Numbered from the stretch's first letter, positions 34,961-46,595 are shown. The stretch: DNA of 64,000 nt from Candidatus Enterovibrio altilux (GCF_002381345.1 NZ_CP020660.1:124001-188000); one strand, 5' to 3'. Numbers and translations are program-made. The notes: generated by a model not told the origin, from the letters alone.

Positions 34961-35357
34961 ACCTTTGTTATCTTGCCTATTTTTAGTGCATTTATTAAAT
35001 TTTTCTCTATGAAGGGTTACCAAGGTTTGACGGATACAAATGATAAATATCTAACTAAGAGGAAATAATTTTACTTATAATTGATTAATTATACAGCAGT
35101 TAACGTATGTCTCAACCAAATACTTTGTAGCAGCCGTCTAGAATGTTTAATATTAGTCACAGCTATATTAGGAATATGTTTAATACAAGCCTAACTAGCT
35201 CGGCACATCAGTGCCACATTAAAAGGGGGATTTGTTTACACAGGCTCTGGAAAGAAGCTTAGTTAGGAGCATGAATTCAGCCTCACCCGTGTTTAAGCAT
35301 TTACTTATCGATACGAAAGTATCGCGCATCAGTTAGCCTGACGAGGAAAAGATTAAC
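34961..35357 (+). other. cydA upstream region
   Basis: About 400 bp without IS similarity or coding potential, presumably the cydABX promoter and leader. It contains a small hairpin (GGCAC ATCA GTGCC near 35214) and a stronger one at 35309-35324. I cannot place a certain ArcA or FNR site; AATTGATTAATTAT near 35081 is only weakly FNR-like. Confidence 0.5.
35309..35324 (+). promoter_or_regulatory. Leader hairpin with GAAA tetraloop before cydA
   Basis: CGATAC-GAAA-GTATCG, a perfect 6-bp stem closed by a GNRA loop, 33 bp before the cydA start. No T run follows, so it is not a terminator. It may stabilise the message or be a protein or RNA contact; the role is unknown. Confidence 0.4.
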
Positions 35358-36932
35358 ATGTTAACTAGTATTGTGGATCTGTCTCGGTTCCAATTTGCTC
35401 TCACCGCAATGTATCATTTCTTATTTGTACCACTGACTTTAGGCATGACATTCCTACTTGCCATTATGGAGTCGCTTTATGTTATGACTGATAAGCAAAT
35501 TTACAAAGATATGACCAAGTTCTGGGGTAAGCTTTTTGGTATCAATTTCGCGGTAGGTGTTGCAACAGGTCTAACAATGGAGTTCCAGTTTGGCACGAAT
35601 TGGGCATATTACTCTCACTACGTTGGTGATATTTTCGGTGCTCCTCTTGCCATTGAAGCACTGATAGCATTTTTTTTAGAATCAACCCTGGTGGGCATGT
35701 TCTTCTTCGGTTGGGATCGTTTATCTAAACGCCAGCACCTTACTGTGACTTGGTTAACGGCTATTGGTTCAAATTTTTCTGCGCTTTGGATTCTTGTTGC
35801 AAACGGCTGGATGCAAAATCCAGTGGGTGCTGAATTTAATTTTGAAAGTATGCGTATGGAAATGGTGAGCTTTGCAGAAGTAGTACTCAACCCTGTGGCA
35901 CAGGTTAAATTTGTACATACAGCGGCTGCCGGTTATACTACAGGGGCTATGTTTGTTCTGGGTATTAGTGCTTATTATCTTCTTAAAGGTCGTGACATTG
36001 CTTTTGCACGCCGTTCATTTGCTATTGCAGCTTCATTTGGTATCGCCAGTATTCTATTAACTATCGTTTTAGGTGATGAATCAGGTTATGAATTGGGTGC
36101 TGTCCAAAAAGCAAAATTGGCGGCAATTGAAGCAGAATGGCACACGGAGCCAGCACCTGCTGCCTTTACTCTATTTGGTTTCCCGAAACAAGAAATAATG
36201 AAAACGGATTACGCTATCAAAATTCCTTATTTATTGGGTATCATTGCAACGCGATCTTATGATAAGCAAGTGACTGGTTTACATGATATCATTGATGAGC
36301 ATGAAGTGCGCATACGAAACGGCATGGTTGCTTATAGTTTGCTAAAAAAACTGCGTACAGGTGATAAAACACCTGACAATATTACAGCGTTCGATGAAGT
36401 TAAGAAAGACCTTGGTTATGGTTTACTACTGAAAGAGCACACCAACAACGTTGTTGATGCCACAGAAGCGCAAATTAAGCAAACAGCGAAAAATTCGATT
36501 CCTCAGGTAGCACCACTATTTTGGAGCTTCCGTGTAATGGTTGCGTGTGGTTTTGCAATGCTGTTTATTTTCAGCATGGCATTCTACCAAACGTGCCGTC
36601 ATAAAATTAGTCAGAAACCTTGGGTGCTAAAACTGTTTTTGTTCAGTATTCCACTACCTTGGATTGCATCTGAGGCGGGTTGGTTTGTTGCTGAACATGG
36701 CCGGCAACCTTGGGCTGTTAATGAAATTTTGCCGGTTTATATGGCGGCTTCTAATCTCCCAGCATCTGAAATAATCACATCCTTAGTTGTGATTATTGCA
36801 TTGTATACTGTGTTCTTAATTGCCGAAGTGTACTTAATGGTGAAGTTTGCATGTTTAGGGCCAAGTAGTATAAAAACCGGCCGTTATCACTTTGAAAAGC
36901 TAAAAACTCCTGCAATGGAGATGGCGCATTAA
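35358..36932 (+). CDS. cydA: Cytochrome bd ubiquinol oxidase subunit I
   Basis: A 524-residue membrane subunit holding the quinol site and hemes of the high-affinity terminal oxidase. His20 corresponds to the heme b595 ligand (H19 in E. coli). GRQPW, the conserved motif near the heme b558/quinol region, is seen in [16 protein letters not shown]. The long Q-loop form is present. An AACGAGGAAAAG ribosome site lies before the ATG. First gene of cydABX. Confidence 0.96.
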   Translation: MLTSIVDLSRFQFALTAMYHFLFVPLTLGMTFLLAIMESLYVMTDKQIYKDMTKFWGKLFGINFAVGVATGLTMEFQFGTNWAYYSHYVGDIFGAPLAIEALIAFFLESTLVGMFFFGWDRLSKRQHLTVTWLTAIGSNFSALWILVANGWMQNPVGAEFNFESMRMEMVSFAEVVLNPVAQVKFVHTAAAGYTTGAMFVLGISAYYLLKGRDIAFARRSFAIAASFGIASILLTIVLGDESGYELGAVQKAKLAAIEAEWHTEPAPAAFTLFGFPKQEIMKTDYAIKIPYLLGIIATRSYDKQVTGLHDIIDEHEVRIRNGMVAYSLLKKLRTGDKTPDNITAFDEVKKDLGYGLLLKEHTNNVVDATEAQIKQTAKNSIPQVAPLFWSFRVMVACGFAMLFIFSMAFYQTCRHKISQKPWVLKLFLFSIPLPWIASEAGWFVAEHGRQPWAVNEILPVYMAASNLPASEIITSLVVIIALYTVFLIAEVYLMVKFACLGPSSIKTGRYHFEKLKTPAMEMAH

Positions 36933-36956
36933 GTTGAGACGCAAAGGAAATTGTGA

Positions 36957-38096
36957 GTGATGTTTGATTACGAAATTTTACGTTTAGTTTGGTGGGTACT
37001 TATTGGTGTTCTACTGATTGGCTTTGCGATTACTGATGGCTTCGACATGGGTGTCGGCACATTAATACCTATTATCGGTAAAACTGATAATGAGCGTCGC
37101 ATTATGATTAATTCTATTGCCCCTCATTGGGAGGGTAATCAAGTTTGGCTGATCTCCGCTGGCGGTGCATTATTTGCAGCATGGCCATTGGTTTATGCTG
37201 TTTCATTCTCCGGCTTCTATCTGGCGATGATTTTAACGTTGGCAACATTATGGCTGCGTCCGATTGGCTTCGATTATCGTTCAAAAATAGAAAATGTACG
37301 ATGGCGCAAAAACTGGGACTGGGCAATTTTCATTGGTAGTTTTGTCCCTCCAATTATTTTCGGCGTGGCATTTGGCAACCTACTTCAAGGTGTACCATTT
37401 GAGCTGAATGAATTTTTGATTCCAACCTACAAGGGCAGCTTCTTCGGTTTACTGACCCCATTCGCAATTTTTTGCGGTTTAGTTAGCTTGAGCATGACTG
37501 TTACTCAAGGTGCAACCTACTTGCAGATGAAAACTACCTATACATTATATGCTCGTACACGTATAATAGCACAAATATCCGCGCTCCTAACTGCAGTTTG
37601 TTTCGCATTTATTGGTGTCTGGGCACAAAGCATTGATGGTTTCGTTATTACTAGTACAATTATTACTAATGCAACATCTAACCCTTTAAACAAAGAAGTT
37701 ATGATGGTAACGGGTGGATTGTTTAATAACTACAAAGCATACCCAATTTGTTGGGTTGCTCCAGCATTGGCTGTATTGATGTCACTACTGGTTGCGCTAT
37801 GTTCACGGATAGGACGAGATGGTTTCGCCTTTTTATTCAATAGCTTAGCTATTGCTAGCATTATTTTAACTGCGGGTTTTGCGATGTTCCCATTCGTGAT
37901 GCCTTCCAGTTTGTTCCCTTCACACAGCCTCACTATGTGGGATGCAACGTCAAGTGAATTGACGTTGAACATTATGACAATTATTGCGTTTGTTATGATC
38001 CCGATTATTCTATCTTATACCATTTGGTGTTATTATAAAATGTCTGGTCGCTTAGATGATAAGTACATAGAAAAAAATAAGCATTCACTTTATTAG
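36957..38096 (+). CDS. cydB: Cytochrome bd ubiquinol oxidase subunit II
   Basis: 379 residues, matching E. coli CydB in length. WWVLIGVLLIGFAITDGFDMGVG at the N-terminus is the family signature, and about eight hydrophobic segments follow. An adjacent second ATG shifts the start by one codon at most. It begins 24 bp after cydA. Confidence 0.96.
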   Translation: MMFDYEILRLVWWVLIGVLLIGFAITDGFDMGVGTLIPIIGKTDNERRIMINSIAPHWEGNQVWLISAGGALFAAWPLVYAVSFSGFYLAMILTLATLWLRPIGFDYRSKIENVRWRKNWDWAIFIGSFVPPIIFGVAFGNLLQGVPFELNEFLIPTYKGSFFGLLTPFAIFCGLVSLSMTVTQGATYLQMKTTYTLYARTRIIAQISALLTAVCFAFIGVWAQSIDGFVITSTIITNATSNPLNKEVMMVTGGLFNNYKAYPICWVAPALAVLMSLLVALCSRIGRDGFAFLFNSLAIASIILTAGFAMFPFVMPSSLFPSHSLTMWDATSSELTLNIMTIIAFVMIPIILSYTIWCYYKMSGRLDDKYIEKNKHSLY

Positions 38097-38109
38097 AAAG
38101 GAACTAACT

Positions 38110-38220
38110 TTGTGGTATTTTACTTGGATTTTAGGTGTATTGCTGGCGTGTTCACTAGGCATTATTCATGCTCTTTGGTTAGAACACACTGAAACAATGG
38201 ATCACACCAGTAAAAATTAA
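38110..38220 (+). CDS. cydX: Cytochrome bd small subunit CydX
   Basis: A 36-residue single-helix subunit required for stable bd oxidase. It reads xWYFTWILGVLLACSLGIIH, very close to E. coli CydX (MWYFAWILGTLLACSFG). The start must be TTG at 38110, because no ATG or GTG fits; AAGGAA lies 6 bases upstream. It begins 13 bp after cydB. The usual next genes (ybgE, ybgC, tol) are absent; an IS unit starts 15 bp after the stop. Confidence 0.92.
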   Translation: MWYFTWILGVLLACSLGIIHALWLEHTETMDHTSKN

Positions 38221-38235
38221 ATTCGTATTTATGTT

Positions 38236-39427
38236 AGCTTTGTTTCCTAATGCGAGCTCAGATAGCAGATTTCAACATGATTCACTATTAGACAATTGCT
38301 TTCGTGTTAGGTATATTTAGTCTTGTCAGACTTATTTAATGCTTGCTATCATGGTATAGATTTCGCTAATATAAGCATTATAATCCCCTAGGCTCAATGT
38401 TCTTTCAGTGGTTTTTGATGTTAATTATTGCTGTCTTTTTACTAAGGAATATTTATAGCAACTGGTTTTATTTTTAAATCAGGGAACTAAATTTTTAATC
38501 AACACGCTAAACAGCAAGGTTCACTTAAATATTCAGGATCTATGAACAAACTCCACTACGGAACAACCTACTGGCAGCAGTGTAATCAAGCTGTAAGTAA
38601 TCATGAAAACTCACGCTTGTTTAGCATCTTATTCATTACGATAGCCTTAATGGTCAAACACACATTTCCAATGCCATTGAGAAGTCTGCAAGGATTGATT
38701 AGTTTTATTTTTACACTGGCTTAAGTGCTGTTGTCATGGTCACACTATTCATGCATTAGCAAGGGAGCTACAACCATTAATGTCACGTTTAAAACGAAGA
38801 ATAAAGGAATTATTCAGTACTTAACTATTGATTCTACGGTGAAAACGAATGAAAAGTAAAAGAGCATGGTACTGATAAAAATGGTTAATTTAACGTAAGT
38901 TACATTTAGCAATAGATATAAATTTGCATGAGATCATTGCTACTGAGTTAAGGTCATTAAATGTGACTGCTCGTGTAGTGTTACCTGACTTGGTCAAACA
39001 AACTAGCCAAAAAATTAGTAGAATACTAGGTTATAGAACTTATTACACCAGAGAATGTTACGAAGCCGTTCAGATTAAACTAGCGGTTCCACTCATCCTA
39101 CCAAGAAAAGAAGTAAATTTTTTGGGGACAAGTTTGTCCGCGTAATTTAGCAGTCCGTTACTAAAAGTTATACGGTTCAAATCAGAATTGAAAAATGAGG
39201 AATGATTACCATCAACGTTTCCTATCAAAAGGTAATATTTTGAATTAAAAATTTTTCAGAGGGAACATTAAGCCTAAGGAATTATAAAGTCTAGATTAGC
39301 AAAATCTACGCAATGATGAAAACGTTAAATAAGCCAGCCGAGCTAAGTATACCTACAGCGTAAGCGAACATCTAATAATTAATCATATTGAAATTTGTTA
39401 TCTGAACGCTAATTAGGAAATAAAGCC
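38236..39427. mobile_element. IS903-group composite unit, mirror orientation
   Basis: A minus-strand right-end fragment (38236-38463, 228 bp) joined to a plus-strand copy (38464-39427) with internal deletions. Same junction as the unit at 8287. Open shreds of 60 and 73 codons show transposase similarity. Confidence 0.88.
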
Positions 39428-39444
39428 TATAAATCCAACATGTT

Positions 39445-39592
39445 AGTGTGCTATTACTAATTAAAGTTTGGCTATACTGCTTTCAGTTGGTGGTTTTGTA
39501 ACGCTGTTTATTCATAGCCTGAGTATTTGAGTAAACTTAGCTGTTTAGAGCGTAGATTGATAATTTAGTCCTCTGATTTAAGAAATAAGGCT
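39445..39592 (-). mobile_element. IS903-group left-end fragment overlapping the rhomboid gene
   Basis: About 150 bp of the IS left end on the minus strand, ending in a degenerate terminal repeat at 39592. The last 28 bases lie inside the reading frame of the next gene and supply its stop codon. Confidence 0.8.
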
Positions 39593-40173
39593 GATATATA
39601 ACTATATAAGACTTTTTTTGTATTGAGAGCAAATAATACACCAATAATAGCGCCAGCCCAGTGTGCTTGATAAGCAATCTCAGCTCCGATAAGTTCAGCT
39701 GTTATAAAATTTTTGCCTATATATGCCTCATGGATCAGCTTAAATATAGTCCCCATCAATAACATCCAACCTAGTGGTATCTTATTTTTAATATCATTGA
39801 TTACACCCCAAACGAATAATCCATACAATACGCCAGATAATCCTGCATACCATGCAAATGGACTCCAAAACATGGCAATGCCTATCACTACCATCATGCA
39901 CCACATCATGATCATTAACGAACGAACATCGTAGTATCGACGATGAAGAAGCGTTAGTATTACCAACGCTGCTAGATTCATTGCAAGATGCATTTCATTG
40001 GTATGTGTGATGTTACCGGTTACGATTCGCCACCATTGACCCGTCTCTATTTCAACACGATCCCACACTATCATTTGGTGAATCACTGGAATTTGAGCGA
40101 TGAGCATCAGGAGAACGATTAACCCAAGTAATCGATATATAGGTAAAAATAAATTCCATGCTTTTATATTCAT
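39565..40173 (-). CDS. rrtA: Rhomboid-family protease, rhombosortase-like
   Basis: A 202-residue membrane protease with about six hydrophobic segments. The catalytic serine is in AGLSGVLYG (Ser113) and the histidine in AHWAGAIIG (His171), both as expected for rhombosortase, which in Vibrio cleaves GlyGly-CTERM proteins before surface anchoring. The length and HWAG context favour RrtA over GlpG. The last eight residues (ALFLKSED) are encoded by an IS terminal repeat, so the natural C-terminus was replaced. The catalytic core is untouched, so activity may remain. Confidence 0.82.
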   Translation of the reverse strand: MNIKAWNLFLPIYRLLGLIVLLMLIAQIPVIHQMIVWDRVEIETGQWWRIVTGNITHTNEMHLAMNLAALVILTLLHRRYYDVRSLMIMMWCMMVVIGIAMFWSPFAWYAGLSGVLYGLFVWGVINDIKNKIPLGWMLLMGTIFKLIHEAYIGKNFITAELIGAEIAYQAHWAGAIIGVLFALNTKKVLYSYISALFLKSED

Positions 40174-40220
40174 AAAAGTGATAGCGTGTCGTGATCATGA
40201 ACCAGAAAGCTAGTCGATAT

Positions 40221-41193
40221 GGTTTTGCTTTCTAATTTTAGTTAAGATAGTAAGTCTCAGCATAGTGCATTATGAGACGATGATTTTTATTTTAGGTATA
40301 TTTAGCCTTGTCAGCTTACTTAACACTTGTATTATGGCGTAGATTTTTGCAATCTAGGGATTGTAATTCCTTAGGTTAAGCGTTCTTTCAAGTAGTCTTG
40401 TGACTCTAAACATTACTATATTTAATAAAGCTTTATTTCTTAAATTAGGGAATTAAATTATCAATCTACGTTTTAAACAACTATGCTCATTTATTTAGTG
40501 ACTTAGCCCTCACGTCGGCTTTAATGGTCAATAAAGTGTTTTAATGCTGTTGAGAGATCTGTAAAGATTCATTAATTTTGCTCAACTACCCTTGTTACGC
40601 CTCATTATCTATGTATTATCAAGTGAACTAAAACAGTGAAAATAGCATTCAAGACAAATTTCCAAGAAATCATCCAGCACTTAGTCATTAATTCTACAAA
40701 TTTCAAAGTCTACGGTAAAACCGAATGAAAAGTAAAAAAGCATAGCACTGATGGGAAACAGCGAGTCTGACGTAAGTTACATTTATCGATAGATATAAAT
40801 ATGCATTAGATCATTACGGTTGAATTAAGTGTACCAAATGTGACTGACGATACAGTGCTACTGAACTTGCTCCAACAGACCCTTCGAAGAATCAATGAAA
40901 CATGAGACGGTGGAGCTTGCGACACAAGACACTGTTATGAAACCATTCGGATTAAACGAGCGGTCCCAATCATTCCACCAAGAAAAGGAGCAATTTTTTA
41001 GGAGCTAGGTCATCCACGTATCAGCTATGGAAACGAGGCCTAAGAGATTATCATGTCCATATTAGCTAAATTAACGCAATGATAAAAGTGTTACATAAGT
41101 TGACAGACTTAGGTATACCTAAAACAAAAGTGAGCATTTAATAGTTGCTCATATGAGGATTTGCTATCTAAATTAAAATTAAAAAACTAAACC
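40221..41193. mobile_element. IS903-group composite unit, mirror orientation, shortened
   Basis: A minus-strand right-end fragment (40221-40428) joined to a plus-strand copy (40429-41193) with a large 5' internal deletion and a decayed right end. Confidence 0.85.
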
Positions 41194-41454
41194 CGCTATT
41201 ATTCAGTAATAAAAATTTAGTTATAATCTCAAGAAAAGCATTCAAATACGTAGTGAATACTATATATTCAAAGGCGTCCAATGATATCATAATCTTTAAA
41301 ATATATTTTTTTGTGTTTCTGTGCTCTGTTTGATTAAAATAATATCTAAGTGTCACTTTACTCTGTCTAAGCCATCGAGTTATGCGTTTCATCATTTTTA
41401 GTGCAAACGTTAAATTAAATTAATGTCGCCCATTTAATTTCAAAATATCCGGAT
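41194..41454. other. AT-rich gap before the MFS gene
   Basis: About 260 bp. A 75-codon minus-strand frame (41168-41395, MMKRITRWLRQSKVTLRYYF) overlaps the IS end and resembles nothing I know; it may be a fragment of an old gene. Confidence 0.4.
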
Positions 41455-42603
41455 ATGAATACGAATATTTTTGTCAGGATTAGACCCATCCTGTTTACTA
41501 TTTTTGGGTTTGCGATCAGCCATAATCTTTTCTTCATTATGCTGCCTATCCGCATGAAAGAAACAGGCTATGAAACGTCCAACATTGGCTTCGCGATGAG
41601 TATGTTTGCTGTTGGCACAATTTGTGCCGGACTTTTTGGATCACGCGCGGTACTTCGAGCTGGCTATATTAGGGCTTTCGCCTCCATGGCTGCCACGCTC
41701 TCTATTATTTCCGTCATTCACAGCTACACAAGCAATATTTGGTTAGCCGGTAGCCTGAGAATGATCGCGGGATTTTGCTATGTTACCAGCTTTATCACAT
41801 TAGAAAGCTGGCTAAATGTATTAAGTGACAGGAGTAATCGTGGGCGTGTGTATGCAACGTATCAGATCTGTTTTGCCGGTGGTTTCGGTATCGCACCATT
41901 CCTGCTCAGCATGTTCAGGGAAAGCGACCCACGTCTTTTTGGCTTAATTTCCGTGTTTCTGAGTTTTTCTCTCATCATTATGTCGATGAGCCGACTACCA
42001 GCTCCTGAGCTACCGGCTAAAAACACACCACTAACCTTAAAACGACTTTGGCAATATTCCTCATCAGGTACAATGTCTTGTTTTTGTGCAGGATTGATTA
42101 ATACAGCAAGTATATCTCTAATATCTCTATACGCTTATGATAAGGAGATTTCAGGGATATGGTTATCCTTAATTTTGGGTTCATATCAAATGGGTGGCTT
42201 GCTCACACAATTTCCTACTGGTTGGTTAGCCGACCGTTTTGATAAGCATGTTATCACCTCATGTCTAATGATTATGGGTGTTATCAGTAATAGTTTAATT
42301 GTGTTAGATAATTTTTATTCCTACCCCATCGAATTACTTGCTATTTTGTTTTGGATTTCGGGAGGGGTAGGGGCAGCCTTATTTCCGCTTGCTGTTACCC
42401 AAGTTTTTGATCACATTGACTCAAAAGAAGCAATGCCAGCGATTAGTACCATGCGGATTTTATCAGGGACGGGCGGTGTTATTGGGCCTATTGTAGCAAG
42501 TCAGCTAATGAATGCATTTAGTGCAGTGTGGCTATATTATTATATTACCACGATCCACGTGTTTGTATTTGCTTTCCTCATATTCAGAAAACTATTTATT
42601 TGA
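41455..42603 (+). CDS. MFS transporter, YcaD-like
   Basis: A 382-residue, 12-segment major facilitator protein, the same length as E. coli YcaD. The cytoplasmic loop motif appears as LAGSLRMIAGFCYVTSFITLESW in the first half and GWLADRFDKH in the second. The substrate is unknown. Complete, with no operon partner visible. The first ATG is used; no strong ribosome site is seen. Confidence 0.82.
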   Translation: MNTNIFVRIRPILFTIFGFAISHNLFFIMLPIRMKETGYETSNIGFAMSMFAVGTICAGLFGSRAVLRAGYIRAFASMAATLSIISVIHSYTSNIWLAGSLRMIAGFCYVTSFITLESWLNVLSDRSNRGRVYATYQICFAGGFGIAPFLLSMFRESDPRLFGLISVFLSFSLIIMSMSRLPAPELPAKNTPLTLKRLWQYSSSGTMSCFCAGLINTASISLISLYAYDKEISGIWLSLILGSYQMGGLLTQFPTGWLADRFDKHVITSCLMIMGVISNSLIVLDNFYSYPIELLAILFWISGGVGAALFPLAVTQVFDHIDSKEAMPAISTMRILSGTGGVIGPIVASQLMNAFSAVWLYYYITTIHVFVFAFLIFRKLFI

Positions 42604-42689
42604 ACACAAATATTGCCAGCAACTACCCCTTATAAAGTCAACGTTTAGTCTATTACAGGCGTCAGAACTTAATCTAATCTTTCATTTGA

Positions 42690-43124
42690 AGGATATCAAC
42701 ACCACAAACCCAGAACTTAAACTTTATAATTGCTGCTTTAGGACATAATCCTACTGATCCAGGCTTACTCATCAAGTTAGCACTGAGAGGTTCTGCTCTT
42801 AATGCAAACGATGTGGCAAAGAGCATTGCTCTCGCGTATACAAAACGTTCTGGCGAAATACAGCGTCATTTTGTCGAACAATTTCTGAAGCGACGCTTGG
42901 AAGTAGCCTATTCACTACATGACTTGTTTACCTTGAAAAAAGAACGTATTAATGCCTTGATCCAAGGTGCGCTATTGGATGGTGCTACTTTAGAAGAAGC
43001 GTCCTTCATCACAGACTTAATCGATGAAATTAAAGCCAAATTTGAAAAAAATTTAGGCAGAGAAGAAAAAATGAATACAAAAAAGTTAGACATTTTAATT
43101 ATGTATTTAATAGCTTATTATTAG
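42690..43124 (+). pseudogene. Unrecognised ORF without a proper start
   Basis: An open frame from 42690 (after a TGA) to the TAA at 43124 reads NLNFIIAALGHNPTDPGLLI ... NANDVAKSIALAYTKRSGEI and then a charged helical region (KRRLEVAYSLHDLFTLKKER). Coding character looks real up to about residue 125, then turns hydrophobic and AT-rich. The only in-frame start is GTG at 42813, so the 5' part is probably lost. I do not recognise the family. Confidence 0.45.
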
Positions 43125-43287
43125 TGTAATTTACCCATTTTTGCGGAGTGATTATTCTGGTGGCTGTTAATGTTAAGTGTTGGTTTTGTCAGCAAACCAG
43201 TACAGTTTAACAGTCTTAATACGCTGTGGTGAATATTAATTCAACTGTTGTAAGTAATGCTGTCAAATTTTTTCGGCTAAATAAACA

Positions 43288-44333
43288 GGCTTTGTTTCCT
43301 AAATTAAGGAACTAAATTATTAATCTGCGCTCCAAACAAATAGAATAATTTAAATATTCAGGTATATGAACAAGTTGTTTTACAAAACAACTAACTGGAA
43401 GCAGTATAATCAAGCTTTAATTAATCTTGGCTCACTAACATTCTTGATTGATGAAGAAGTTATGCAGCTATGAAACCAAACTAAGCCGGGTAATCATAAA
43501 AAACTTTGTTTTTTCGCAACTAAACTATTACGACAGTTCACATGGTTAAATGCGTATTTTGAGTGCCACTTAGAGGTCTGCAAGGATTCATTAATCCTGT
43601 TTTTAAATTAATTTAACTGCCGTTGTTATGCCTTCACTATTCATGCATTAGCAATCGAGTCAAAACAATTAACGTCGCGTTCAAGACGAAGACTAAAGGA
43701 ACCATCCAGCATTTAGCCATTGATTCTATGGGGCTTGAAATTTATGATGACGGCAAATAGTAAAAAAAGCGTGGTGCTGATGGGGAGTGGAGAGTCTGAC
43801 GCAAATTACATTTAGCGGTATATATAAATACGCATGAAATCATTGGCTGAGTTAAGTGCATCAAATCTGACGGACGATGAAGTGCTGCCTAATTTGCTCA
43901 AACAGGATCTGCAGAGGAATCAATTAAATATCGATCAATAGAATTTACGATCCTAGACAATGTTACGAAACCGTTCGTATTAAGCGAGCGGTTCCACTCA
44001 TCCCACTAATAAAAGAAGCAACTTTTTCGGTATGAGGTCATCCGTGTAATTTAGTGGTTAGTTACCAACAGTTATGCGGTTCAAATCAGCATTGAAAAAT
44101 GAGGCATGGTTACCATAAACGTTTCCTAGCAGAAACAGCATTATTCAAAGTTAAAGATCTACTGGAAGAGACATTGGACTTAAGTGGTTAGAATGCTCAG
44201 ATTAGCGAAATGTACACCATGACCAAAGCTTTAAATAAGTTGACAGGGGGTAGGTGTGCCTAAAATGAAAGTGATTGTCTAATAGTTAATAATGTTTGGA
44301 TCTACTATCTGAACTCGAATTAGGAAACAATCC
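43288..44333 (+). mobile_element. IS903-group element, near full length, plus strand
   Basis: About 1046 bp bounded by GGCTTTGTTTCCTAAATTAAG and a degenerate right repeat (TTAGGAAACAATCC). The only nearly complete stand-alone plus-strand copy in the window. The transposase is interrupted throughout. About 160 bp between the preceding ORF and this element hold nothing recognised. Confidence 0.88.
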
Positions 44334-44334
44334 T

Positions 44335-44379
44335 GCGTAGATTCAAAATTTAGCATTTTACTTTAGGAAACAAAGTTCT
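44335..44379 (-). mobile_element. IS left-end scrap
   Basis: About 45 bp resembling the minus-strand left end (AATTTAGC ... TTTAGGAAACAAAGTTC), directly after the plus-strand copy. Confidence 0.6.
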
Positions 44380-44601
44380 GCAATGGTCGCAATATGACTG
44401 AAAAATATTTTTTCACTAAGGCTGTGCCGACAAAACCAAACTAAGACATGAACCAGATGCCACAAACATTTACATCTGAAAGCATGATGACATGAGTAAC
44501 AGAAGTAAACTGAGAGAAAAATTATTTATTTACGTGATATTACTATTTTTTAAAATGAAAATATAGTGGGCTAAGCAACCTGTACCAAAATTATTTACAG
44601 G

Positions 44602-45156
44602 TTATTTTTTCCTTTTTTTTGGTAATACTGTATCTTTTGGCATGTGTGAGTAGATGTATACACCGGTTGCAAATATATATATCAATGTCAGAAAAAAAAA
44701 TCCGAAGACTTTGAAGTTCACCCACACGTCCAGTGGTAATGTATAGGCAATATAAATATTTACAATCGCCATAACATAGAAGAAAATAATCCACGCGAAA
44801 TTTATGTTACGCCACACCTCATTGGATAGTGTAAGCTCTTGACCAAGCATACTTTTGATTAATGGCTTACCCATAAATTGAGATATAAGCAAACCACCTG
44901 CACACAAAGCGTAAATAATAGTTACTTTCCATTTAATGAAGCTGTCATCTTGAAAAAAAAGCGTAAGTCCACCGAATACAGTAACTAATACCGTGGTTAT
45001 AATCTGTATTTTATCTACTTTATTATACCGTATCCATGTCACCATCATGTGGATAATGGTGGTAACAATAAGTGCCCATGTCGCGACATAAATATCCTGC
45101 GTTTTGTATAGGACAAAGAAAATAATCAATGGGATAAAGTCGAAAAAGTGTTTCAT
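44602..45156 (-). CDS. yciB: Inner-membrane-spanning protein YciB (septation protein A)
   Basis: A 184-residue protein with five to six hydrophobic segments. The start [29 protein letters not shown] is characteristic of YciB/IspZ, with KP.IK.MLG.E..L at mid length. Involved in envelope integrity and intracellular septation in gammaproteobacteria; the biochemical role is unclear. Isolated between IS remnants. Confidence 0.93.
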   Translation of the reverse strand: MKHFFDFIPLIIFFVLYKTQDIYVATWALIVTTIIHMMVTWIRYNKVDKIQIITTVLVTVFGGLTLFFQDDSFIKWKVTIIYALCAGGLLISQFMGKPLIKSMLGQELTLSNEVWRNINFAWIIFFYVMAIVNIYIAYTLPLDVWVNFKVFGFFFLTLIYIFATGVYIYSHMPKDTVLPKKRKK

Positions 45157-45216
45157 TCAGATACGTATCCTTATTATTTTTTATTTCAATGTAAGCATGT
45201 ATAGTATACTTTTATT

Positions 45217-45477
45217 GAAAATTTTTTTTTCAATTACGAAACTTAATTACTAATTTACGCTATAAATAAGCTAGGTTCACTTAAATATTTACATTTATGA
45301 ATATGCTTCCTTGCAAAATAATCATTGGGAAGTAGTACAATCAAGCTTTAATTAATCCTTGCTCACTAACACCTTGGATGGATAAAGAAGTCATACAGTT
45401 ATTGAATCAACCTAAACTCGGTAAATCGTGGAAGGTTTGCTTTATTTTTTAACTGAGCCATTATGACGGTTTTCGTG
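45217..45477 (+). mobile_element. IS903-group left-end fragment hosting a composite unit
   Basis: The first ~260 bp of a plus-strand copy with a decayed terminal repeat, broken off where the composite unit at 45478 begins. No right half of this copy is found beyond the unit. Confidence 0.75.
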
Positions 45478-46595
45478 GGCTTTATTTTTTAATTTAAATG
45501 CAGCTTATTTAACGCTTTTATCATAGCGTCAATTTCGTTAATTTGAGCATTGTGATCTTTTAAGCTCAATGTTCCTCTTAGAAGTTTTTTTTAAAAAACC
45601 ATCCCGCTTCTGATAAGGAACGTTTATCGTAACTACACTTCATTCCCAAAAAGTTGCTCCTTTTCTTGGTGAAATGGATGGAATCGCTCGTTTAATAGGA
45701 ACGGTTTCGTAATATTGTTTGGTGTCGTAATCACCATTAGTTGATATTTCATTGATTTTTCGAAGGGTTTGTTTGAGCAAGTTAGGTAACGCTGTATAGT
45801 CAGTCAGATTTAATGCGTTTAGCTCAGTAGTAATGATTTTATATGTATTTATATTTACGGCTAAATGTAACTCGCATCAGACTCTCCGTTTCCCATCAGT
45901 GCCATATTTTTTACTTTTCATTCTTCTTCACTGTAGACTTTTAGCTTTGTAGAATTAATGGCTAAGTGTTGGATGCTTCCTTTATTCTGTGCCTTGGACG
46001 TGACGTTAGCCGTTTTGACTCGCTTGCTCATGCATGAACAATAAGAGCATGACAATAGCAGTTGAGCAAGCTTGAAAATAGAACTAGTGAATATTTGTAG
46101 ACCCTCAATAGTATTGCAAATACGCGTTTACTCATGAGAATTGTTGTAATGGCTAAGTGGCTAAATAAACGAGGTCTCCCACGATTACCATGCTTAGTTT
46201 GATTCCATAGCTTCATGACTTTTTCATCTATTCAAGAGATTAGTGAACTAGGATTAATTAAAGTTTTATCATCTACTTCCAGTAGGTTCTTTTGTAGCAA
46301 GGCTTATCCATGAATCTACGTATTTAAGTGAACCTAGCTGTTTAGATCGTAAATTACTAATTAAGTTCCCTGACTTAGAAGAGAAAGCTTATTAAAAACG
46401 ACACTATTTAGAGTCAACAAACTGCTTGGGGGACATTGAACCTAAGGGATTATAATGTCCAAATGGGTGAAACCTATGGAATAATAAAAGCATTAAATAA
46501 ACTGACCAGGCTAGGTATGCTTATAGCGAATGTGACCGTTTAATCGTTCATTATGTTGGAATGTATGATCTGAACTCTAGTGATGAAACAAATCT
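45478..46595. mobile_element. IS903-group composite unit upstream of syp
   Basis: A minus-strand copy (45478 to about 46390) followed by a plus-strand right-end fragment (about 46391-46595). Same layout as the units at 4878 and 56590. Confidence 0.83.
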
